A DNA stretch of 64,000 nucleotides. Origin: Sanderia malayensis. Lineage: Eukaryota; Cnidaria; Scyphozoa; Semaeostomeae; Pelagiidae. Where the stretch lies: the NCBI GenBank assembly GCA_013076295.1, contig RQOL01000024.1:2867158-2931157 (forward strand), read 5' to 3'. Both the position numbers and the translations under genes were made by a program. Shown one piece after another: positions 14,239 to 29,500 of the stretch (the stretch's first letter is position 1; the number at the start of each line of letters is the position of its first letter). Under the pieces are notes generated by a model that made no database searches, was not told the origin of the DNA, and saw only the letters and a program-made list of their open reading frames with translations.

Positions 14239-17200
14239 TTAGTTATAGTAGCCATATTTTAAAAGCCACCGTCTGTAACACCATCCATAGCAAGGCCTCT
14301 TTTTCATTTTCTTCTTCTTCTCCAAGTCCTTTATTACATTGTCATAGTCATTGTTCAGGACTTGTATGTCCCCGTGCATGATATCACACGAAGCACCATC
14401 TAAATCATCCAACAGTTCCCTGCTCATACTATTCACTTTGCTTAACGTAGTACGTTTTTCGGGTTCTTGATCACACTTTTCCTGTGAAGAAAAAAATAAA
14501 GATGGTCAATATCTCAATTCATTCTCCAAAGCTCATTTTCTCGAAGCAATTCTCTCTACTATTATCTTTTATGAGATGTTTTCAAAATCAAAAATTTTGA
14601 CAGTTCTCTCAAGTCTACAAACACCACAAAAACATGAATTGAATCAAAATTTAAGAAATTTCTCTCACCATAACCTGAGGCTTCAAATCTTCAATCATGT
14701 CATCAGGTGAATCGTTGGTATAGAATTGTAAAATTGATTTGGTACTTTGGAGCCACTCACGAACCTCATTGATACCAGCCTCCATATTCTGAAGCATCTC
14801 CTTTGCACAGTTCAACTGTAAATACAAATTAATGCAATAAATATTAATAATAATAATAAGAGGAATTTTGCAAACACCTTTGAAAAGTGCTCAATACACA
14901 TATGTGTAGAGCGGTATATAGAATTAAGTAGCATTTATTGAAAAAGACGTAAGATTAGCTGCAACTCTGAGTTTCGTGCTTATGCACTCATCAGGCAGAT
15001 AGTAACTATTAATCACTTGAATAAAATTCCCGCTATTACCCCCTGATTCGATCCAAGCTGCAGCACAAATTTCAATACATCATACAAAATTACAGGAGGT
15101 GATGTCTTACCTTGCTTATAGCTTCGATGATTTGTCTGACTGTGTTATTCCAGCAGTCGTGAATGTCGTCGACCTGCGACTTGATGTTGTTCGACATTGG
15201 ACTTGATTGGCCGATCAGTTCAATGACGTCATCGGCTACTTTGTGTAGTTTTGACACGTCATCTTTGTGCTCCTCCATATCGGTAAGCATGTCCTGCGGG
15301 GTAGAATGAAAGAAGACGCTTGTAAGATAATGAGGTGAAAAGTGAATTACAAAGCCTGACCTTTAGCCATATTGACCATACACTAAGTGGACTACAGGTC
15401 TCATGAACTACCATAGGGGCTATAGGTCTCATAAAGCACTACAGGGAGTTGTGAGACACATTGAAAAACCAGGTAAAGAGATAGCTTCACAACGGGGTCG
15501 ATATTTGATCAGTAATATCAAGACCTTGGCAATGTGCAATCTAATGAAACGAACCTTTAACTGAGTCAGTCTGTTTGCAACAGACTCTTTCTCTTCAAGA
15601 TTGACTGGTTCAAAATTCTTGATCTGTTTCTCCTTGTCTCTCAACATGTCCAGCAGATCGACTTCCTCTTGTCGGAATGCTTCCCAGACCTCTTGAGTTG
15701 AGAGCAGAACTTTAGTCCTGTGAGCCATCCAATCAGATAGGTGGAGCCAGTCGCGATCAGCCTCTTTCATGGCAAATAAGATATTTGAATCCAGGTAAGT
15801 GGTTGCAATCTCATCTTCGTAATGAAGAAGTGGAGTGAGACGTTTTTCTTTCATCTGGCATTCGACAATCTAAAGACAAAATCAAAGGTTAATTGACACA
15901 AGCAGAAAGGCAACTCCAAAACTTGATGTTCATGTAGACAAACTACAAGTTATTCTGTATGCAAAGCCCAAATAGCAAATGCTGTGCAGATATACTGAAC
16001 CATACATGAACATGCAAATGTGTGAGTGCAAGGTTAACCAGTCTCGTCTTGATGAAGAACCAAAGAGAGGCTCACTCCATTATTCCTTCCAGTGACAATG
16101 CCATACCAGATGAGAACAATTGCAGTACACAATAGCTATTGTTTAGTAGACAATAGATCGAGTATGTAGAATAATAGAGACGATAGCAGTTAAACTTACA
16201 TTCATCTCTGAAATCTGTTTCCTGATGGTCATACTGTCGGGTCCAATATTGTCATCTCCTTCTCGTCTTCTCTCCATCATGGTCAAATAGTCTTGAAGTT
16301 CTGTCAGATTCTCCATGACTGCTGCTTTCAATAGTTGTTTCAAGCTGGAATTCAAACAAAACCAAAACGAGCTTAATTCTACGAGTTCAAACCTGGTTTG
16401 TTGTGATAATAAAAGAGTTTGCGAATACTAACTGGCATAAATAAATACATAAATAAATAAATAAAGCATGAACATAAACATTGTTAATGCCCCTTTGCGT
16501 TAATGCCGTAAGGCTTTGCAAAGTAACTTTATAGAAGTAGAAATGTTATGATTACGCTGCAGTTGAAAAAGTGGCACTACTTGTGAAGACTAGGACAGCA
16601 GAAAAACATCTTCTATGCATTATGTAAGGAAAAACGGCTGACTCACCCATTAATGTTCGATTTAAGAGATTCAGATGTTTCTGGAAAATGCTCTGCCAAT
16701 TTGGAGCTTAATATCTTGATTTCCTCCTCATCAGAGGCTGCGAGGACGCTTTCATCGACCATGTCATTAATCTGCATAGATATCTCATCACTGTTCTTCT
16801 GTGTAACTTCGAGTTGCTCCATTGATGTCTGAAGTTAAAAAGATAAAGGATAAGATCTTTGAACGAGATAGAGAAGAGTACACTGTCAAATATTCTTGGT
16901 AACACAATACGGTGCAAAAGATCACTTTCACTTTGAAGGCATATACGTCCGGAAGGTAAAGTGTGAACGACTTCAAACCACCCCGGGAAGACTCACTAGA
17001 TAATGTAATAAGGGGTGTATTCCAGTAGGTGCAGCATCTGTCCTGCTTGTTTGACGTTCTCCCTGGAACGTCTGTTTAAAGCAGTGATAATCAATGCAAT
17101 ACTACATGCATTTTAAGGGGATACGCTATTAAACATCCTTGTGCAACACCATTAAAATAAGCATTGAAGAAACAGGGATTTACATGAAGGAAATAGAAAA

Positions 17201-17543
17201 TAAACTTATCTACCTCGACATTTTTAGTCCTTTCAATGACAGTTTTCAAGTCGGTGGACATTCCAGTACCATCTTCTTGCGAGTTTGCTTCAATGCTGGT
17301 TAAATTCTTGTCAAACTCTTCAATGCGCTGTTTGAACGTATACACCAACAGACCATAGAGTCTCGACTTCTTCTCTCTAGTCAGCTGTTGGACGTGGTTA
17401 ATGAAAACCCTTCTGTGCTGGATCTCCTTTGTGATGTCATCACCTTCCCCCGTCTCCAGAATCAAGCAAGATTCGGCTGCCTTGCCAAGTATCTCAATGT
17501 CCGTCAAGCTGACGTCACAGGCCACCAGTCTTCTTAGAATATC
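14239..17543 (-). CDS. Exons 29-36 of the cytolinker: last repeats and novel tail
   Basis: Exons: 17214-17543 (330 nt), 16997-17071, 16647-16828, 16200-16344, 15555-15869 (315 nt), 15111-15293, 14669-14815 and 14239-14481. Exons 29 and 33 each encode a whole repeat, consistent with loss of the mid-repeat intron (182+148 = 330). Exon 30 (75 nt, Thr/Pro-rich) is a linker between repeats. The last exon ends in a Lys-rich stretch ([12 protein letters not shown]) followed by [22 protein letters not shown], a basic/aromatic tail that I do not recognise. Confidence 0.85.
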
Positions 17544-20500
17544 CTTGACGAAGAGAAAGACCAGATATGACAAAAATGAACAATCTTTTCTTTGAGTATG
17601 GTCCCGTAAATAGTACTCTAACAGTAATACCCCTTTGTCATGTACGCATTGTATCTATAACCTTTTGTGCATATAATATAGCTCTCTGAAGCCTGGTTTC
17701 CATATGGTCGTTGAGGGTCGCTGAAGGAATTACAAATCACACAGAGACATTGTCAAAGGCTGATTTTAACCCTTTGAGCGACCCTCAACGACCCTCAACG
17801 ACTATATGGAAACAAGGCATCTACTTTTCATGCATCATAGCTCGTTCATAGGATTCATCAACATATGCCAAGCAATTCCAGAATGATAAGGTTAGAGATC
17901 ACTATTCACAACTCACCTCAAGGTTCATGTTTCTTTCAACCAGATCGACTGTATCCAGGTTGTCCGGCACATTTATCTCTACGTATTTATCTTCCAAGTT
18001 ACCCACTGTATCGCTCAGGGCAACCATTGCCTCAGTCATGACGTCAATAATCTTATCATGAAGGCTGCAGGATAAGACAACAGTAACATGTCACAAAAAG
18101 AATAGTCAGAGGTTTTTAATATAGAAAAGGTTTAAGCATGGAGGTGTGAATAGAAAAAGAGAAAAATTAGTATGAGTGTGTGTTGAATAGTATATACAAA
18201 GTAGCATAACACAAAGTACTACGATGTAAAATGGTTGTGAAAATAAAGACAAACACTTTTTAGCCTTCGAGTTGTGGATATGCTCATAAAAACAATGTAT
18301 GTATGTATGTATGTATGAGAATTCAAATGCTTGATGCATGCTTTTTACAGATAGAACATCAGCCATGGATATGGAAGCAACAAAAAAATCATGTGGATTT
18401 ATAAAGAGTAATACAACTCACAGTGCTTTTCTTTCGTCTGAATTATCTTCAATTCCGTTCAATCGAGCCTGAAGCATCTCACTGGCTTCTCTGATCTCAA
18501 ATTTGTTGACATTGGCAACGTCCACAGATTCCAGCATTGTTTTTGCAAATTTGTTGAAATTAATCATGTTTGCTTTCGCCTGACCAACCATCCCGAGGAA
18601 ATCCTGAAAGAAACAGATTTGTTATAGATTTGTGCTTGAGCTTGTTTTATGCTAAGCTTGTTTTATGCTTTTAAGAAATAAAAGAACAAACTTATAATAT
18701 ATGCAGACTTGTCATTTTTGCAGTGCATATCTGCTTTATGCACAGTGTATATAAATCTTGACACGATAAGGCATCTCATAATAATAAACTTTCAAGTGTA
18801 GGCAACACTAGTTGCAGTTTCTAAGCAACCCAGCAGTTTCTTGTGCCTTCTACTACTCGTAGAACAAATTGCATTCGTGAACTCCCGATTACATGAAGTA
18901 TTATCTGGGTTCCTTTAAGCCTTGTCCCAATCAAGACATGATAAAAAACAACAAACTTAGCAACTCACCGAGATAAACTCACAATCCTTGACAAGAGTGT
19001 CAAATCCATCGGACACTGGGCCTTGTGCACTCAGCAACTTTTCCAAGTCTAATATTTGGTCAGAACAAATTGAGAGCAGCTGACCTTGCTTTGCAGAAAG
19101 CATGCTGGCAACTCTGTTTGTTAAATGAAACAAAAAATAATCAACTTCAGGCGAAGGTAACAAATAAATAATTAACTTCTAAGTAACATACTTTATGATA
19201 ATTGTGTAATGATCTTCGGGTTACTGGGACGACAAGAGGCATGTTAATCAGTCGATATCAATGTTATGAAATACAAAATTTAGAGGGGAATTAGAAGGGA
19301 GGGACAATTTCGCCAAGTAGCCCCCCAAAATCATCACACAAGCGCCGCGACAAACAGCCAGGGGTCACAAAATGAAATATTAAGGATAATTTTCAATCAC
19401 ATGTGAAACATGAAACTTGAAATTTGTTAACTTGTCGTCGACAACAAGCCGCTTACCATCGCCTCTCATCAAGCTTACCGCAACGGCCGAATAACATTTG
19501 CATCCATCACAAGCCAATCTGAACAGCCTGCTTTGGCAACCAAAGATAAGAGTACATAGGTATAAAAGTGCTATGTTATTCGACACGTCTGTATTTATTC
19601 TCGCCTGTGCGCAAGGGAAATGTGCAATGAGAGTGCAATCCAGTTGGTAAAATTAATTGGGATTACACTTGTGAAATGAAGAGACGTTTGCTTGCAGAGA
19701 GAAAATAGAGAGCATTCTTACAAAAACAATAGCTATTGTTTGGTAAAAAATAAATTCCTCACAACAACAATGACTTCGAGCCTATAGAACAATAAGCATG
19801 ATGGCAGCTTTACGGGATGTTATCATCATATAGTAGATTCATAAGGACAGTTAACCTAGGGTTGATAATAAAGAGAGCAAGTAACTTCTTACCTTTCTAA
19901 CTTATTGTTTACAGCCGTGTTCAGTGCATTCCATTTATTGCCTGTGACGGGAATAAGCTCGGTGATTTGCGCATGCTTCTCTGTGTGATACCTTTCAGTT
20001 GTATTGTTGCATTTCAAACGCTCACCCTCGTTCATGAGTGACTCAAACGCGGTTGATCTCGAGGCTATGCTGCTTTTTATTTCCTTAAAGAAAACAGAGA
20101 TGCAAGTCAAGTACTGAGACTGGATGTTCATAACGCTTGAATAAAAAAAAGAAAGGAGAAAGCAGTTGCTTTATTCTATTACTTATTTACTCTTTCCTAG
20201 TTCTTAATACTTCTTACCCTGGCTGCATATTCCTCTTGCATGATGCTCTCAATAGTATAATCATCGTCATCATTCTCTTTTGTCAGAGTTGTATCGAGCT
20301 GTTTATGCTCATCCTCAATCCATTTGTGAAGAATTTCAACTTTGTTCATCCAGCTGGAAATCTTCTCCTCTTCTTGGTGTTGCAAATGAAGAAGCTCTTC
20401 ACTCACTCTGAAGAAACAGGAAATCATTAATCAATCAAGTATGAATCAATAATCAATCAAGCATTGCTGTCAATGATGCAATCAATAACAAGGACGATTT

Positions 20501-23500
20501 CACCCTGATGCTAATCATAATTTCTCGTGAATTAATCACAGTAGTAATCACTAAAATCAATCAATCACATGATGACAATCACTCGAATCACTCGATCACA
20601 TAATAGCAGTCACACAAGTCACAAAATAACAATCCTAGAATCACTCGATCACAAAATAGCAATCACTCGAATCATTCAATCACAAAATAGCAATCACCTG
20701 AATCATTCAATCACAAAATAGCAATCACTCGAATCACTCAATCAACTTACTCTCTGAGCCTCGTCGCTGCTGCCCTTCTCTTCTCTTCATACAATTCTTC
20801 CAACAATTTGATTGCAGACCGCATAGTCTGTCGCCTCAATTTCCCCATTTTCCCATCGGCAATCAACGACTGCGCATTGTCAACCACCTCGTCAACATCT
20901 GACTGGAAGCCTTCGATTTCAGCAATAAAAGCCTGCGAACAAAAATCATAAAGTTACACGCTTTGTCAGTGATAAAGTCTCATAGAAAAGGGATCGTTCT
21001 CAGTAGCAATTTTATTAGTATATACCTCTTCAGCTGCGATTGAGATTCTTGCTTCATCCACAGAATCGATTGATTTGTTATGTTCCTCCTTGTCGAGTTC
21101 TGACAATGATTTCTTTACTGCATTGTTTTTCTCCAACCATGCTTCGAATTCTTCCGTCTCAATCCTCGTGAGATGGTCCAAGTAGCTTGTCAAGCTGTGA
21201 AATGAAATTAGAGAAATTTATAGCAAAGTGATTCATTATCAACTTGGAAGAATTGAGATAGAATTGATAGAAAAAATCGAGGTTTAAATGGGGTGTTAAA
21301 AGTAAAAAGAAAAATTTATTAAGAAAACATAGCAAAACAGAAAGAAATGAGCTACGGAGTAGAAGCATTTAGATATAATTAGAATGAAATAATGACAAAA
21401 CTTATTACCTTTCTTGTTGTCCAACAAGTCTTGCGTTTAGCTTATTTCTTCTTTTCTTCAATGCCTTAAGTTCGGTCTTCACTCTTAGTTTGTTGTCCTG
21501 TTGTCGAATCTTTTGCTGTGATAATATTTCTCCAGCTTCCAGATGATCGCTGATAGTCTTCTCTTCAGTTGCGAGACGAAAAACTAACTCCTTGGATGAG
21601 AAAGTAAAAAAAATCAAACGTAATCAAACTGAATCAAGACATAATCAAACTGAATCAAGACGTAATCATGCTGAATCAAGACGTAATCATACTGAATCAA
21701 GACGTAATCAAACTGAATCATACTGAATCATACTAAATCAAACTGAATCATATTGAATCAAACTGAAGTCAAAGTCAAAATCAAGCTTAATCAAATCCGC
21801 CAATCAATATAATCAAAGAAATAATTGTCATATGCTAACCTCGTGTTCCGCTACTTGATCTTCGACGTCACAAATTAATTCGCGAGCTTTTGCGAACAAG
21901 GCCACCTGGTTTTCAGCATTAGTTAGCCAATCATCAATCTTAGTACAAGTCTCATGCCATTCTGCCATATATTCTCTCTCTTCGCTCTGCTTCACAAGCA
22001 TCCTCTCTTGGATACTGCAAGATAAAAAGACACTCAAGTCATTGCTAAAGACTGATTGATAAAGCTTAAATTTACATCTTTAGTTTTGCAGTGATTCCAC
22101 ATAGATCAAATTGCAACGTAACTAATTTCTTCGTATAATAAATTGTATATAGTACGTCATCTGCTCCGTTACCTTAGCTGTATGGCTGTGCATTTCTCTC
22201 TCAAAAGTTCCCACGTGTCCTCAAGCGAGCGGATATCTGATTGAATGGATGGAGTCGAGGCTGTGTCCTTTTCTTCATCTTGAATAAATTTAACACCAAC
22301 CTGAACCACGCCATCAATTTTTTCTTGATAATTCGATATCTCTGAGTACAAGGACTAAAAAATGGATACAAGATGAGTAAATAAGAGTTAAAGTGTTTTA
22401 CGAAACTCTTGTAAATAAACAAGGCCAAATTTGGATTATAAAGCCTTATTTAGAACAAAACAGCTTTCCATTTTGAGACTGAATTGTCATTTAATTAGAC
22501 TGCAAGCCAATCAAAAGCAAAGATATTTGCAGTTGAATTTGAAAGGATTGAATTGAACACTTTTTCTTACTTTTTGAATGTGCGCGTGTGCAATAAATTA
22601 TCATAATCAAATACCATTGTCTTGACACGAGCGAAGACTTATAGTTATTTATCTGACCCCAAAGACGTTTAGCCATAGCAAATAGAAAGATATTAGTTTT
22701 ACCAAGATCAAGTTGACGAACACATTAAATATCAAACATATATCAGAATCCAGTTTGTTTTGAACTTCAATACCCTCGGTATAACAAACTCTTAAACTTA
22801 ATTTCATTGTGTTTCAGTTGTACAAAGCTTCAACTGCAGCTAAATTAGGACACATCTCTTGCTACTTTCTCCGTGTCAAAGCTATATACTTGAAATATTA
22901 AACAGTGAAATTAATTTGAAGGCAGTTTAAAAAGTTTGAAGTATTACCTCAATTTTAAAAGCAGCATCTTCCAACATGTGGAGACTACTTTCTAAGTCAT
23001 CCATGCTTTCAAGTTCTCTTTGTTTTTCTCTTATCCAAACCATGGTTGTTTCAACGTCTTTTTTCCAATTTTCCAATTTATCCTGGTCTTCCAACTGATG
23101 TTGTGCTCTGCAACGGAATGACAAGAAACTTCAAACAACAAAGTTTTATTCGCACACGATGAGAGAGTTTGAATTTCAGCGCGCGTGTCCACCTATTGTT
23201 ATGCTAATCAGCATGTTCCATCTATTGTTATGCACAGGCGCGGACCGCTGATTCAAAAGAACTGGGCACGTGGCGGGAAAGTTGAAATATGCTGTGTCGA
23301 GCGTCCCGGCAAAATGCCCTGGGGGGAATTAGCGGCAACATAAAATATGGCGCAAGTAAACAACACCTGGTACGGTAAGTTGTTTATTTTGTCATAGCTT
23401 GTGCTTTAAAACTAAACAAACATGAAAAACAACGAACAATATGAGCGTCGCAGCTAAGTAAAACAAGTAGCAGTCAGTCAACCCCGCAAAGCTCGCAATA

Positions 23501-26500
23501 TTTTAAATATTTTCATGAGCAATTGTGAATGGCGTCAAGGAGAAACAGGGTTAACTCTCAAATTAAAAAGGAAACTCCCAAATGCAAGAGACACATTTGC
23601 CCCTCCACAACCACACCCCATAACAACTACTATATAACAAGACTAATTTCCTCAACTGGCCTGCAATACAAAATAATGTGATATTATATTGAATGAAGGC
23701 ATTGCTTTGAGCAAGTAGAGAATGCTTCGTTCTCATTTCTTACGTGTCTCGAAGAGAGTTTGAACTTGAAGTAACGTTAACTTTCCAACTTTTGCTTTGA
23801 GAACCAGACCTGGAATTACTAGAAAATGTATTTAACTCTTTATGAGCTTCTCAAACTACTACATACTATTACATAACATATAATGCTTAAACAAATCAAA
23901 ACAAGCAAGGCTGGCTGGTTGTCGCGGGCTTTTGCAAAAATATAAATATACTTCTCGGTTGTGAGGGTCGCCAAGAAGACATACCTGGTCACCACGGATC
24001 TATCCCTCATCTCACGAAGACTGGTCCATTTTTCATCCAACTGTTGCATGTTGTTCACTATGACTTTTCTGTATTCTGTACCAATTTCCTCACTTTGGCA
24101 AAGCCTCTTGCCGAAATTCATCGTCTTGTTGATGGCGTTTTCCCAACCAGAAAACTCCTCTTCCAACTCATCTCTCTAATAAGGTAAAGACAAATTAAAA
24201 TGTTGCAATATTTTATGAACTACTTGTACATCAAATCTCCAAGCCCTTAAAAAAATTGGGGGACCTTATGGTAATAATCATTTTATTAATAGCCTGCTTT
24301 ATTTTATTAATTTTATTTATATTTGAAAGCATCGTTACAAGTCAAAACAAAGCATAAACATTGGTTCCTGGGTGCTGTATAAAAGTAATAAGAGTCAACA
24401 TTCTCAAAATACAATGGCTCGGGAAAAAATGTTAGTATTCCTATTTAGAAAATAGTTGAGCAAGGCGGCCTACCTGACGAGTCGTAGGTTGCCACGATTT
24501 GAGGTCATTTATCAAAGCGATTCTTTCTTCGGCAATTTCAAGGAAGCTCCAGGTTTTACCATATGCGTTGTCCCATTCTTGAAGGACTCTATGCAAACGG
24601 GCTTCGTTATTCTGTCTTTCAACCAGTTCATCAGATGGACTGTTATGAACAAGCAAAAAGACGTCGTTTACAAGTTATGTAGAATTGGGATGGCCAAAGA
24701 CTTAACAAACTTCAGCACTAGGCTCTAGAATAATTTAGGAACTGGAAAATTTCAATTCTTAAAAAAGATTCCATCGACTTTACTTTGTGTGAGGCATGGT
24801 CTCAGTGAATAACAAGAATTTTGTTAAAAATTATTTAGAAAGGGTATTAATAATTAATTTTCATCTGTACGAGCTTTTCTTGACAACATAGGTTTACATC
24901 CATCCAAGAATCCTCAACTTCAAAACAACAGTAATTTTAGTTCACGAAGATAAGAAAAAAAGTTAAGAGACTTAAACGTCAAAAATGTCATGTTAAGCTA
25001 AAAATTTTTTAGTACTAAGTACTGATAAAAGGTTCTCATAAAAAAGGTATGCAGATGTTGTTAGCCTCTTCAATTAATTTGCGAATTAGCAACAAAATTA
25101 TGAGCATCAGTGGTAATTAAACAATGGACCTTCTTGCAAAAGTTCTTTATCGCTAGATGTGATCAGATATCTCGTACAATACATGATACCAAATGTTAAC
25201 TCTTTTGTGCGCAAGATTTGCTTTAGACGTTGTGGTAAATATAATATCCTGATAAAAGCTCTGGTATGCAGCAAGATAAATAGTTCTCTTATTTTATCTT
25301 GTATGCGGTCAATCAATAAAGTTTATTGGTTTAAACTTGCTGCTGTTTACAATCTGCATTCATAACTTGGTGTTTGGGCTCAATGTCCTTACAACCGAAT
25401 ATCAAGATGGCGGCCTATTCAAGGATCTAGGGCAGGGAGCACGAAAGGGGGTCTGTGATTCAGGGTATGCCCCATGTTCAATGGCATTCAATGTATTCTT
25501 CTTGATAAACATGTGTTGTACTTTCTGTTAGGAAATAACTCGTAAAAATTCCACTAAAGACCTTTATTCATACAAAACTATTCTTCTTTCTTAATTGAGC
25601 GATTTGCTCTCGTTGTTCTAATCAAAGGAATTTGGATGTGATAGTTGTAATGCATCCATGCGTAAATTATGTTATGTAATAACATTCTACGCATACCGTA
25701 ACACTTTGATTAAACGCCCCTTCTTTTAAGCGCGTCCCTCGAATAAAGGCCCCCTATTTTAAAATTGTTTTCAATAGACGCCCCTCTATTAAGCACCCCA
25801 TCGAATAGACGCCCCTAAATATCAAAAATTTAGTAAACGCCCCCGTTTATTCGGTTCATTACGGTACATGATATGTTGGTGTCTTTAATTCCTTCACGGT
25901 GTGTTAATTTTGAATTAATATTGCGTTAGATTCTGTGTTATTTATTTTGTCTGCCCTGTTAGTTTCTTTCAATGTTACTTCGCAAATTCATAATGACAGG
26001 ATGATTCTTATTTCACCAACTTACAGAAGCTCAGAACTGATTAACGCAAATATCGGTTTCGAAACTAGACACAGGATGTTTTTATCGGCAAAGAAATATG
26101 CTGCATGAAACAAAGAAACCATAAAACTTGTCTAGTAATCCTTGGCGGGAAATCTATGTTACAAGGGCCTAAACTGCGACGTCAAGTATAGAACTTAAGA
26201 ATTTAAACAAAACAGATCTTACTGATTTGAAACTGCTGAACTTAATGATGCGCTGTCAGTTCTATCAAATGATTCGGTTGACTTGAGAGACTCTGTTCTT
26301 GAGGGACTCGAATTGCGAGCATCACTTCTGTTTGATTTCTTCAGCTTTTTAGCGACACTTTTCTTGAATTTCTTCATGCTCTTTGCTCGACCTGAGAGAT
26401 TGAGATGCAAAACAAAACAAAGATATACAATGCTGTCCTAGCATATGTGAAATGTAACTCACTCAATTGCTAAGAGTGAGTGTGCGTTCGCCAAAAGGCA

Positions 26501-29500
26501 AGGCAATACTTTTGTGGTTTGATTCAGTTGTTCACGGGTGGTGACTTTTTCAATGTTAAATCAAGTATAATCGCCTTTTCAATTGTAGAAATTATGCACA
26601 GAGCATAGCCAGTAAATCCGTTGCGCTTTGGACGTATATTTAATGCTTGAAAGACCCTTTTACTGTCGTATATTACTCATCAGATTGCTATGCAGATTCA
26701 AACATTAATTCTCTTAAATCTTCGTGCATCCTGAAAACCATTCAGTAAACAGTTAACAGAAATTTTTTCATCAAATTTCTCCAATCTATTAATAACGTCA
26801 TGAAACGTAATACAATTAAATCCACTCCGTTAACAGAGAATAGATTTCATTGACCAAATAAGATCTATAAAACACAATGCAATTGAATGTCGGAAATTCC
26901 TTTCCTTTGTTGTAAGTATGAATTGACTTTGGCATTAACTTATGTATTCGAAGATCATTTCGCCAAAATATTCCACCAATCCAAAGAGAAGTTTTACATG
27001 CGCAAAACTCGGATTAACCTTTACTTATCAGTAATAAACATATGCGTAGATATTGGGAGGGCTCAGGGGCTCAAGCCCCCCTGAGAAATTAACAGTCCAT
27101 TCAATCATCTAATCTAGCTGACGTTATGCATCTTTGGACCGGTGCACTTATGAGTTCTTTTGTAAATATAAATAAGAAGAATACGTTTTGGGTATCCAAG
27201 TAGACAGCTTACTACTTAAAACTGATATTACTTGTTTTTCCTGTTTCTCGTATCATAAGAAACACAGAATGAAATTTCCAAAAAAAAATTCACTTGAGCC
27301 GCCCGTGGAGAAAATATAACTTTACTTATTTGGCATTGAAATTTTGCCGTTTGGTAGCTACTGAGAGCTTAATAATTGGCTTCTTATTTTCTGGACCTAC
27401 AGTTACCCTATTATTCTGAAGTTAAACATTTTTGAATGGATATAAACCCATTTCGTCACAAAACGTGCAGATTACGATAAAATTTCAATTCTCTGATTCA
27501 ATCTAATGATCATTGGATTAATTTCTTGGTTGGAGAGCCTGAAAAAGTCAATAATTTCAATCCACAATGTTATGCAAAATATTATTCTTCCGTAGATAAC
27601 TTTTAAGCGTAAAGCGTAAATATTATGGCCTTTTAAACGTAATTCCCATTCAATTCGGTCACAATATTTTTGCAAATTTGAGAAGCAACGTCACAACAGG
27701 GATCGCATCATGGCACAATTTAACCCTCAACCATTTTCTAAACTATCCAATCGTTTAGATAAACTTTTCATAGCATCATAGCCCAAGGAGAACGATCGAA
27801 TAGTTGTTGTTTACATTAGCAAGCATCATGTAAACAACAAATATATCGTAAAGGATTGAGTCTGCAATGGCCACGAAAAAATTCCGCTTATAGGACGCAT
27901 ATGCTAATTGCTAATCTTACCTACGAACTGCCTGTTGAAAAATACGCTACATTTTGAAATTTCTCCATGAAAACGTAGCTCCTTGGTGTTAGGCACGCTT
28001 TTGTTATAAAAATGCTTATTAGAATACCAAGGCCCCTTGAATGAACCCCCTCCTGAAATATCTGAGACCTGATAAGCGCCCCGGGCCTTTCCAGATAATT
28101 ACGGTGACCGTGGAAAATGTAGGCGCTTGGCGAAAGTTAGTTAAGTTACTATCAAAAAATTAGTGTGCATTGTAGTGAAATCTCAGAGTTGCCGTGTGTG
28201 CTTACCAATACCAAGGTCAGCTCTACAACCACACTGTAGACCCTTATAATACAGTATGCCCATTGCCAAGCAAAGGTTAATAGTAATTATTAATTGCATA
28301 TGGGAGTTTATCATTAGTATCCGTACCAATTTCACTTTTGAAAGAAATGATTACAAAATAGTCTTTGTGATATTGGTATATGCAGTCCCAATTATTGTTG
28401 GTGCTCTGCATTTTATTTCACAACCTGAAAATGATTGAACTGAAATGAACGTCTGCTGGCAGTGATAATTCGCAATCTGACACTATGGGCGAGGTTCATG
28501 TAAACAATTATCAAACTTGTTTACACGAACCTCGAAACCTCGAAAAATATCTCATTTTTTTCCGCATTGCAAAGCTGCTAATTAATTATAACTTTTAATC
28601 GCATATATGCATCATGTTGTTTGACTATTGTTTGCTATACATATTAAAATGATGATATTTGCATTGAATTTCGAGAATGTAGAATCATTGAATGTAGAAA
28701 AAACACAAAAAAGAAACTTAAATACCTGAATATAATTGATGATGGATGTCCATCCATCCTTCAATAGGTTACCAGACCTCTTGTTTCGCTGTTTGCTCAG
28801 ATGATACTGTAAGCTTCCAGATTACACGTCCCAGTGTACTGAACTTTCAGTATTGTCTCTAAACTTTTTTAACTATCCAAACACCAACTACAGTATCTGT
28901 CAACTGTTTCGTCTCCATAGTCCGGGCGCGTAGAGGGGGACAAAAGCACGCAGGAAATCACAAACATTGCAGGGACATTGCTGTGGTTGACTGACTGGCC
29001 ACATGTTAGTGTGATGCGCTCGTGCTCAATCAAGGTGACTAAAAGTAACATTACTTACTGCTCCATTAAGCCATGCAAAGAGTCGTGCTGCTCCATGTAC
29101 TCTTCGTCTAATTCTCCTGCATGATTTTTCAATTCAACCGCACTGACGTCATCAATACTGAAGCTCTCATCCAGACTCCTGCAGATGCTTGTCACGTGGT
29201 CCAAATCGCGCTTGGTATCCAACAAGGCATTCTCGATGTCCTAAGAGAAAATGAAGTACATCATAATAGTCTTGATGACAACGAAAGCTGGGAATCTCTG
29301 AAGAAATATGGAGAAAAAGGAACCTCACTTTGAGCTTTTGCAGCCTCCTTTTCACATCTTCAGTTTCTAGGTTGTTGTTGTTGTTGGCTTCTTTTTCAGT
29401 TGCCTCTTGTGTCGACATCAGCACGCTTTCAATGTTCTCCATGTTGCCTCTTAAAACCTCATGCAAGTTCTCACTAATCCTAAAAAAGAAACGAGAAATA

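Noticed and set aside
28727..28807. Exon-like open segment ([19 protein letters not shown]) in the long cytolinker intron
   Set aside because: Good acceptor and donor, but no flanking exon has a compatible phase without a stop.
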